64,000 bases of DNA, from the NCBI GenBank assembly GCA_963820315.1, contig CAWFZK010000042.1, positions 1 through 64,000 of the forward strand. The letters are read 5' to 3'. The position numbers and the translations under genes are program-made. Below, in pieces: positions 58,490 to 64,000 of the stretch; position 1 is the stretch's first letter; each line of letters begins with the position of its first letter. The notes beneath the pieces are model-generated. The model searched no databases. It had not been told where the DNA came from and was given only the letters and a program-made list of their open reading frames with translations. The DNA is from JACVRW01 sp963820315. GTDB taxonomy: Bacteria; Actinomycetota; Thermoleophilia; Solirubrobacterales; Thermoleophilaceae.

Positions 58490-58868
58490 GGACGACGAGG
58501 GGGTGCCCTGCCTACCTGCGTGTAGACGACTGCTTTCCCATGCAAGCAGCACTCAGCCCGATGGCCGGCCGGGAGTTGCGCAATGCGCGAAAGGGAGCGG
58601 TCGCAAACGTGACGTCCTCGGCCGCGCAGACTCTGATTGGCGACCAGCGGATCGCTCAGGACGACCGCATCGAGCTGCGACGCACGTTTAGGCCACAACG
58701 CTGGTTCTCTGGCCTTAACTCCCGTGAATCGCCTGCAAGTGTAGGTAATCGGGAATGGCCGGTGGCGAACCGTGGCTCGCTAAATGCCCTGCAAATTGGC
58801 ACTATTCGCGCGGAGGGGCCGCCCGAATCGCACCCAGGAGGCCGCCGGTTCGAGTCCGGCTAGCTCCA
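58490..58868 (+). repeat. Dispersed tRNA-relic repeat, copy D
   Basis: It begins at the same point as copy A (GGACGACGAGGGGGTGCC) but ends exactly at the 3' end of the tRNA relic (TAGCTCCA), where A, B and C continue with another 165-210 bases. The core is almost identical to copy C. The 287 bases after it hold no gene I can support. Confidence 0.9.
58796..58868 (+). pseudogene. tRNA-Ala(CGC) relic in repeat copy D
   Basis: Same 73-base frame as in B and C. In this copy, homology to the other copies ends at A73, the classic position of an attachment-site crossover. The 3' flank instead reads GAATCGCTGCAACTGTGCGG. Confidence 0.7.
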
Positions 58869-59155
58869 CTCCGAGAATCGCTGCAACTGTGCGGGTTTGC
58901 GCACTGTCATGGTGGCCGCGCGGGGCCGCGAGGCCGGGGTCCTTTGGCCCGATATCGGCAGTCAGCTTCTCGCGCTAACCATCGCGAGGCGCCATTTCAA
59001 GCCTATTTTGGCTGGTCAGCGGCTCAGGCACGGGAGCGAAATGGAACTCCATTCAGGAGCTCTCCGAATGAATCGGGGTCGTGTGCGGGCTGGGCGCTGG
59101 CGTGCTCAGTGCTGGCACTGTTGCCGTTCGCCGCAGGCGCTGAGACGATGGCTCC

Positions 59156-61156
59156 GTGCGCCGTTCTTCGGCACTGCCGTCGGCCATCGCGGCTGTTGTC
59201 GTGCTGCTCGTCGCGTTTGCCCTGGTGCTCGAGGTCCTGTCGGGCTCGCATGCGGATCCGCTGTGGGAGTACCTGCTCGGCGTATTCGTCACGCTCGCCT
59301 CGGTCGCGATCGGGCTGATTCTCGCCCTGCGGCGCCCGGGGCACCCGATCGGCTGGCTGCTGCTGGCGAACGCGGTCCTGCTGTCGACCATCGGTGTCGC
59401 CGCCGGGTACGCCCAGTACGCGGTCCTGGAAGACCCCGGAGCGCTCCCCGGTGCCGAGTGGGCGGTCCTGTGGGACCAGTCGGCGTGGCCGCTGCTATAC
59501 GCCGTCCTCCTGGCGATCGTGCTCATCTTCCCGGACGGGAGGCTGCCCTCGCCGCGCTGGCGGCGCTGGGCGATCGGCGCCGCCGTCGCGATCGGACTCT
59601 TCATGGTCCTCAGCTTCTTCGACCCGGAGCCCTTCGAGTCTCCCTACGGGGAAGTGGAGCGGCCACTGCCTGCGCTCCCGGATGCGCTTGCCGCGCTGTG
59701 GCCGCTCGCCTTCCTCGGCATGCTCGCCGGCCTCGCGGGAGGTGCGCTCTCGGTGAGGCTCCGCTTCCGGCGCGCGCGCGGCGTCGAGCGCTTGCAGCTG
59801 AAATGGCTCGCCTACTCCGCCGTGCTCGTCCCGCTGTCGCTGGTCATCTGCATCATCGCCGCGCTGCTTGCCGAGGACGCCGAGGACCGCGGTCTCTTCG
59901 CCGCGCTCTTCCTCTTCATGATCGGCGCGTTCCCGGTCTCGATCGGCGTCGCCGTGCTGCGCTACCGGCTCTACGAGATCGACCGGGTGATCAACCGCAC
60001 GCTCGTCTACGGCGTGCTCACGGTGCTGCTCGCCGCGGCGTATGCCGCCACCACGCTGCTGCTGGGGGCGACGCTCGGCAGCGGCTCGGCCTGGACGACG
60101 GCCGGCGCCACGCTCGCAGCCGCGGCCGCATTCCGCCCGCTGCGAGCTCGGGTGCAGGACGCAGTCGACCGCCGCTTCAACCGCGCGCGTTACGACGCCT
60201 TGCGCCGCACGGAGGCCTTCCTCGAGGAGCTGCGTGCCGGGACGGCGGCGCCGGAGGGAGTTGAGCCGCTGCTGCGCGAGGTGCTCGCCGACCCCGAGGT
60301 CGAGCTGCACTTCTGGCTGCCCGAGAGCGCGCAGTACGTGGACTCGCGCGGGCAGCCGGCCGGGGACGCGACGGGCGAGGGGCGAGCGGGGATGCCGGTC
60401 GCGCGCGGGGGGCGTCCAATCGGATTGGTGATCCATGGCCCCCTGGATCCCGAACGACCTCAACTGCTCGAGGAGGTCGTGGAGGCATCCGGGCTCGCGA
60501 TCGAGATTGCGCGCCTGAACGTCCAGCTGCGCCGCCAGCTCGAGGAGGTCGCGACCTCGCGCGCCCGGATCGTGACGGCAGGCTACGAGGAGCGCCGCCG
60601 GATCGAGCGGGACCTCCACGACGGCGCCCAGCAGCGGCTCGTCTCGATCGGGCTGGCGCTGCGCCACGCTCAGCACCAGCTGCTTCCCTCCGCGAACGGC
60701 ACGCGGGCGGCGCTCGACGACTCCGTCCGCGAGATCGCGCTCGCGATCGAGGAGCTGCGCGAGCTGGCTCGCGGGGTGCGTCCCGCGCAGCTCGACGGCG
60801 GGCTCGCACCGGCGCTCCGAGAGCTGGCCGGCCGGGCGCCGCTGGCGGTCGAGGTGAGCGCGAGCCGCGAGCGCTTTCCCCACGACGTCGAGGCCGCGGC
60901 CTACTTCATCGCCAGCGAGGGGCTCACCAACGCCGTCAAGCACGCCGACGCCTCGACGGTCAGGGTCGGCGCCACGAGGAGGGCCGGGCTTCTCGTGGTC
61001 AGCGTCCGTGATGACGGCGCTGGTGGCGCCGACAGCTCCGGCGGCTCGGGGCTGCGGGGCCTCAGAGACCGCGTGGAGGCCCACGGGGGCACGCTCCGAA
61101 TCGAGAGCCACGCGGGCGCCGGCACAATCCTCACCGCGGAGCTCCCATGCGGGTGA
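59156..61156 (+). CDS. HisKA_3 sensor histidine kinase with large membrane domain (666 aa)
   Basis: From GTG 59,156 about nine hydrophobic helices extend to residue about 330, then a GAF-like region (about 350-440). The phosphorylated His lies in GYEERRRIERDLHDGAQQRLVSIGLALRHAQ; the ATPase has ASEGLTNAVKHADAS and GGSGLRGLRDRVEAHGGTLRIES. This layout is common in actinobacterial NarL-type systems. It overlaps the response regulator by ten bases. Confidence 0.94.
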   Translation: MRRSSALPSAIAAVVVLLVAFALVLEVLSGSHADPLWEYLLGVFVTLASVAIGLILALRRPGHPIGWLLLANAVLLSTIGVAAGYAQYAVLEDPGALPGAEWAVLWDQSAWPLLYAVLLAIVLIFPDGRLPSPRWRRWAIGAAVAIGLFMVLSFFDPEPFESPYGEVERPLPALPDALAALWPLAFLGMLAGLAGGALSVRLRFRRARGVERLQLKWLAYSAVLVPLSLVICIIAALLAEDAEDRGLFAALFLFMIGAFPVSIGVAVLRYRLYEIDRVINRTLVYGVLTVLLAAAYAATTLLLGATLGSGSAWTTAGATLAAAAAFRPLRARVQDAVDRRFNRARYDALRRTEAFLEELRAGTAAPEGVEPLLREVLADPEVELHFWLPESAQYVDSRGQPAGDATGEGRAGMPVARGGRPIGLVIHGPLDPERPQLLEEVVEASGLAIEIARLNVQLRRQLEEVATSRARIVTAGYEERRRIERDLHDGAQQRLVSIGLALRHAQHQLLPSANGTRAALDDSVREIALAIEELRELARGVRPAQLDGGLAPALRELAGRAPLAVEVSASRERFPHDVEAAAYFIASEGLTNAVKHADASTVRVGATRRAGLLVVSVRDDGAGGADSSGGSGLRGLRDRVEAHGGTLRIESHAGAGTILTAELPCG

Positions 61157-61797
61157 TCGTCGCCGAAGACCAGGTGCTCCTGCGCGAGGGGCTCGCCCGG
61201 CTATTCGAGGACGGAGGTCACGAGGTCGTCGCCTCGTTCGGCGACGCCGACCGGCTGCTCCCCGCCGTCGCCGGCCACCGGCCCGACCTCGTGGTGGTCG
61301 ACGTTCGGATGCCGCCGAGCTTCTCCGACGAGGGCGCCCGGGCCGCGCGCCGGATCAAGGCCGAGCACCCGGAGGTCGGCGTGCTCGTCCTCTCCCAGCA
61401 CGTCGAGACGACCCACGCGCTGACCCTCGTCCCGCTGGGCGGCTTCGGCTATCTCCTGAAGGATCGCGTGCTCGAGGTCGGGCACTTCCTCGACGCCGCG
61501 CAGCGGGTCGCCCAGGGCGGGTCGGCGCTCGACCCACAGGTCGTGACGACGCTGCTTTCGCCCGGCGGCGACGGAGCGCTGGCCGTCCTCTCAGAGCGCG
61601 AGCGAGAGGTGCTCGAGCTAATGGCCGAGGGACTGACAAACGCCGGCATCGCTAGGCGGCTCTTCCTCAGCGAGCGCACCATCGAGGCCCACGTGCGGAA
61701 CGTGCTGATGAAGCTCGACCTGCCCGAGAGCGAGGATGGCCATCGTCGCGTGCTCGCCGTGCTCGCTCATCTGAGCGCCGTGCAGGATCAGTGGTAG
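61147..61797 (+). CDS. NarL/LuxR-family response regulator (216 aa)
   Basis: VIVAEDQVLLREGLARLFEDGG starts the receiver; the phosphorylated Asp lies in VVVDVRMPP, and YLLKDRVLEV has the conserved Lys. The helix-turn-helix is LSEREREVLELMAEGLTNAGIARRLFLSERTIEAHVRNVLMKL. It is cotranslated with the kinase. Possible target: the small membrane protein gene 90 bases downstream. Confidence 0.95.
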   Translation: MRVIVAEDQVLLREGLARLFEDGGHEVVASFGDADRLLPAVAGHRPDLVVVDVRMPPSFSDEGARAARRIKAEHPEVGVLVLSQHVETTHALTLVPLGGFGYLLKDRVLEVGHFLDAAQRVAQGGSALDPQVVTTLLSPGGDGALAVLSEREREVLELMAEGLTNAGIARRLFLSERTIEAHVRNVLMKLDLPESEDGHRRVLAVLAHLSAVQDQW

Positions 61798-61886
61798 CGC
61801 TGAGCGGGATCGAGTGCCCGCCCCGATGCTTGCTGGGTCGCGCGGTCATAGCGTCGTGAGCGTCAAGCGAACGAAGTGAGGAGCTT

Positions 61887-62186
61887 ATGTCCAGCAGCAC
61901 CGCACGTCCTGCAGTCGACCTCGCCCCGAAGGCCCGGCCTCGGCCCGGCCTCGCGCTCGCGCTCGCGCTCGTCTCGATCCCGGGAGTCACCATCGCTTGG
62001 GACATCTCGGGGATCGCCGGCTTCGCGGGCACGGCCGTGGGGATCGTCGCCATCGTCCTCGGGTTGCAGGCCCGCTCCAACCTTGCGGGCGCCAAGGGCA
62101 CCCGCATGGCGACCACGGCCGCGGTCATCGGGGGTCTCGCCGTCCTGTCCGTCGTGTTCTTCCTGATCGTCGGCCCGCCGGACTGA
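61887..62186 (+). CDS. Small two-helix membrane protein (99 aa)
   Basis: ATG 61,887 follows GTGAGGAGC. Helices cover about residues 22-62 (LALALALVSIPGVTIAWDISGIAGFAGTAVGIVAIVLGLQA) and 72-95, joined by RSNLAGAKGTRMA. The pattern resembles DUF4190-type proteins. Function unknown. Confidence 0.72.
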   Translation: MSSSTARPAVDLAPKARPRPGLALALALVSIPGVTIAWDISGIAGFAGTAVGIVAIVLGLQARSNLAGAKGTRMATTAAVIGGLAVLSVVFFLIVGPPD

Positions 62187-62383
62187 GGCTGAGGGCTCGC
62201 ACGGCGATCGGGTGGGTGCTGCCTACCCGATCGCCCGCAGCTCTTGGTCCTGCTCCTTAAGGAACGCGCGCGCCCCGAGGTGCGGATGCGCATGTAGGCG
62301 GAGACTCGAGCCTGGATCGCCGATCAGCGTTCTCCTCACGGAGGCGTCGAGCCGGACCGCGGCCACCGCGAAATCCCCGCAAA

Positions 62384-62456
62384 CAAGCCAAACTCAGGGC
62401 TGGCGAGCGCCTGGATCGCACCCAGGAGGTCGCCGGTTCGAGTCCGGCTGGCTCCA
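62384..62456 (+). pseudogene. Solo tRNA-Ala(CGC)-like sequence, nearly full cloverleaf
   Basis: It is exactly 73 bases long. The anticodon arm CCTGG-ATCGCAC-CCAGG, variable AGGTC, T arm GCCGG-TTCGAGT-CCGGC and 3' acceptor TGGCTCC-A are perfect, with anticodon CGC at positions 34-36. The 5' acceptor strand CAAGCCA pairs at positions 3-7 only; positions 1 and 2 mismatch, and position 3 is A rather than the G needed for the G3-U70 alanine identity pair. The D arm has a one-base shift. CCCCGCAAA precedes it, as in the relics of copies A-D. Probably not functional. Confidence 0.75.
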
Positions 62457-62475
62457 TTCGGCGGCAGCGCTTCGG

Positions 62476-63390
62476 TTAGAGGATCGCCGCCGATCGAGGC
62501 ACGTTCTGGCCGGACGACGTGACCGCCGCCGTGGCGGCCTCGGCGAGGGCAGCCACGAGGGCGGCGGTGGCGGGCGGGTCGGGCGGCTCGCCGTAGGTCG
62601 CGGCGTATATGTGCCGCTTCGAGCCGGGCAGTTCGGTCGCCACGACACCCTCGATGTGGTGGGCGCGCAGGGCCAGACCGGTCTGGGTCGCAACCCCGAG
62701 CCCGGCGGCCACCAGCGCCTGCATCACGACCATGTCATCGGAGCTCGAGCCGATCCGCGGATCGAACCCGGCGTCGGCGCACATCGACAGCAGGTGGCTG
62801 CGGCACCGCTCGCATCCGGCGATCCACGTCGCATCGCGCAGGGCGGTCAGCCCGCGCTCGCGACGCGTCGACAGCAGGTAGACGGGATCGTCGAGCAGGT
62901 GATGAAGGCGGATCCCGGCCGGCTCGGGCTCGGTCTCGTCGTAGCGGAAGATGATGGCGACCTCCACCTTGCCCGCGCGCAGCAGCTCGATCGCCTCGGG
63001 CGGGTGGGTGTCGGTCAGGCTGACCTGGAGGCCCGGATGCCGGCCCGCCAGCGCGGCCACGGCCTGCGGCACGAGCGATCCGATCGCCGAGGCGAAGGCG
63101 GCGAGGCGCACGCGGCCGGCGGTCAGCCCCACGTGGGCGGACAGCTCCGCGCCGGCGGCATCGATCCGCCCGATGATCTCGGCGGCGCGGTCGGCCAGCA
63201 GCTGCCCGGCAGGTGTGACCCGGACGCCGCGCCCGACTCGCTGCAGCAGCTGCGCGCCGGTCTCGGCCTCGAGCCGCCCGAGGTGGTGGGTCACCGACGG
63301 CTGGGAGTAGTTGAGCTCTCTTGCGGCCGCCGTTACCGATCCGTTGCGCGCGACGGCCTCGATGACGCGCAGTCGGGTGACGTCGAGCAT
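62476..63390 (-). CDS. LysR-family transcription regulator (304 aa)
   Basis: The helix-turn-helix is at residues about 3-60: LDVTRLRVIEAVARNGSVTAAARELNYSQPSVTHHLGRLEAETGAQLL. The effector domain follows from about 90 (GRVRLAAFASAIGSLVPQAVAALAGRHPGLQVSLTD). It is divergent from the cysteine-dioxygenase-like gene with 76 bases between starts, the usual arrangement of a LysR regulator and its target. Confidence 0.94.
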   Translation of the reverse strand: MLDVTRLRVIEAVARNGSVTAAARELNYSQPSVTHHLGRLEAETGAQLLQRVGRGVRVTPAGQLLADRAAEIIGRIDAAGAELSAHVGLTAGRVRLAAFASAIGSLVPQAVAALAGRHPGLQVSLTDTHPPEAIELLRAGKVEVAIIFRYDETEPEPAGIRLHHLLDDPVYLLSTRRERGLTALRDATWIAGCERCRSHLLSMCADAGFDPRIGSSSDDMVVMQALVAAGLGVATQTGLALRAHHIEGVVATELPGSKRHIYAATYGEPPDPPATAALVAALAEAATAAVTSSGQNVPRSAAIL

Positions 63391-63466
63391 TCATCAACCC
63401 TATCTATGGATTTGCCCGAAAGTTGGCATTGGACGTATGAGACCTCAGGCGGCAGCCTCTGGAGCC
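63391..63466. promoter_or_regulatory. Divergent promoter/operator region of the LysR and dioxygenase genes
   Basis: The 76 bases must hold both promoters and the LysR site. AT-rich blocks ATCTATGGATTTG and GGACGTATGAGAC stand out against the GC-rich surroundings. I cannot fix a single T-N11-A site with certainty. Confidence 0.4.
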
Positions 63467-63979
63467 ATGACCACGACACAGACACCTCCAGCCACCGAAC
63501 TGGCCCCCCTCGCCGACGGTGTCCGGACCGCCGTCAACGCGCAGGCCGACTGGTCCGAGACCGCGCAGCTCGTCGCCGACCAGCTGCGCCGGCACCTGCC
63601 CACCCCGGACGTCTTGACGGCCGCGCAGCGCCTCGGCTCACCCGACGACTACTGCGCCCACAACCTGTACGTCGAGCCGGACGGATCGTTCTCGATCGTC
63701 GGGCTGGTGTGGCGCCCCGGCCAGCTCACTCGCATCCACGACCACACCACGTGGTGCGTCTTCGGCGTCATCCAGGGCGCCGAGCACGAGGAGCTGTTCG
63801 ACGCCGACCTGAACCTGGTCGGTCGCAGTGATAACCATGTCGGCGACGTCAGCGGTTTCGCGCCGCCCGGCGACATCCACCGCGTGCACAACACCGGCGA
63901 CACGACCGCGATCTCGATCCACATCTACGGCACCGACATCACCCGCATCGGCTCGAGCGCCCGCCGCTACTACAACTGA
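63467..63979 (+). CDS. Cysteine dioxygenase-like cupin (170 aa)
   Basis: The cupin motif is GQLTRIHDHTTWCVFGVIQGAEHEELF: the His residues of HDH and a later PPGDIHRVHNTGD supply the iron ligands of the cysteine/3-mercaptopropionate dioxygenase family. Length is near normal for bacterial thiol dioxygenases. It would oxidise a thiol to a sulfinate using O2. Start follows CTGGAG. An AAGGAG ribosome binding site at the window edge shows that another gene follows directly. Confidence 0.85.
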   Translation: MTTTQTPPATELAPLADGVRTAVNAQADWSETAQLVADQLRRHLPTPDVLTAAQRLGSPDDYCAHNLYVEPDGSFSIVGLVWRPGQLTRIHDHTTWCVFGVIQGAEHEELFDADLNLVGRSDNHVGDVSGFAPPGDIHRVHNTGDTTAISIHIYGTDITRIGSSARRYYN

Positions 63980-64000
63980 CCTCGAACTACCGAAGGAGCA

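Noticed and set aside
62384..62456. Functional tRNA-Ala gene
   Set aside because: Acceptor positions 1 and 2 do not pair, the D arm is shifted and the G3-U70 identity pair is absent.

Overview
The window is GC-rich and looks like a composite of two lineages. Positions 1 to about 16,690 and about 35,135 to 64,000 carry genes typical of high-GC Actinobacteria, most likely Thermoleophilia/Solirubrobacterales: LuxR regulators with an AAA domain, epoxide hydrolases with an EHN domain, a BTAD/cyclase/NB-ARC regulator, HisKA_3 two-component pairs, VanW and HdeD-type membrane proteins. Positions about 16,700-35,131 carry an alphaproteobacterial (Rhodospirillales-like) gene set: DUF29, hrcA-grpE, argG, a phasin, an Atm1-type exporter, a cyclase-TPR protein, an Aas-type acyltransferase/acyl-ACP synthetase and an indolepyruvate decarboxylase. 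The right boundary cuts two unrelated genes at one point near 35,131, so a chimeric contig or a recent rearrangement must be considered before these blocks are read as one genome.

Layout. 1-9.3 kb: membrane-protein debris, an internally deleted epoxide hydrolase, a redoxin gene, a large LuxR regulator, relics of a second redoxin/LuxR pair, then a minus-strand operon (membrane protein, epoxide hydrolase, two more alpha/beta hydrolases). 9.4-16.7 kb: a strong dyad in a divergent promoter region, a secreted carboxylesterase, small proteins, VanW, a DHA2 MFS exporter and rnpB with its terminator. 16.9-35.1 kb: the alphaproteobacterial block. 35.1-41 kb: truncated EamA and DUF fragments, a protein with RYDGGPEEG repeats and the BTAD/cyclase regulator.

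41-62.5 kb is the most unusual part. A 0.4-0.6 kb repeat occurs four times (41.1, 47.1, 52.9 and 58.5 kb; the first inverted). Each copy contains the 3' half of a tRNA-Ala(CGC) in a 73-nt frame. A fifth, solo, nearly complete tRNA-Ala-like sequence lies at 62,384-62,456. These relics bound cassettes of about 3.5-6 kb: FAD monooxygenase/quinone oxidoreductase/formate dehydrogenase; DUF1214 plus a two-component system and ABC exporter; SpoIIE phosphatase, PH-domain protein, EamA and a small ABM protein; and a second two-component system. The window ends with a divergent LysR/cysteine-dioxygenase-like pair.

Many genes in both lineages carry single-base frameshifts that leave the rest of the reading frame well conserved. 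Most are probably sequencing or assembly indels, so I give whole-gene spans and note where the frame changes. Starts and frameshift positions are read by eye; families are named from motifs, without database searches.
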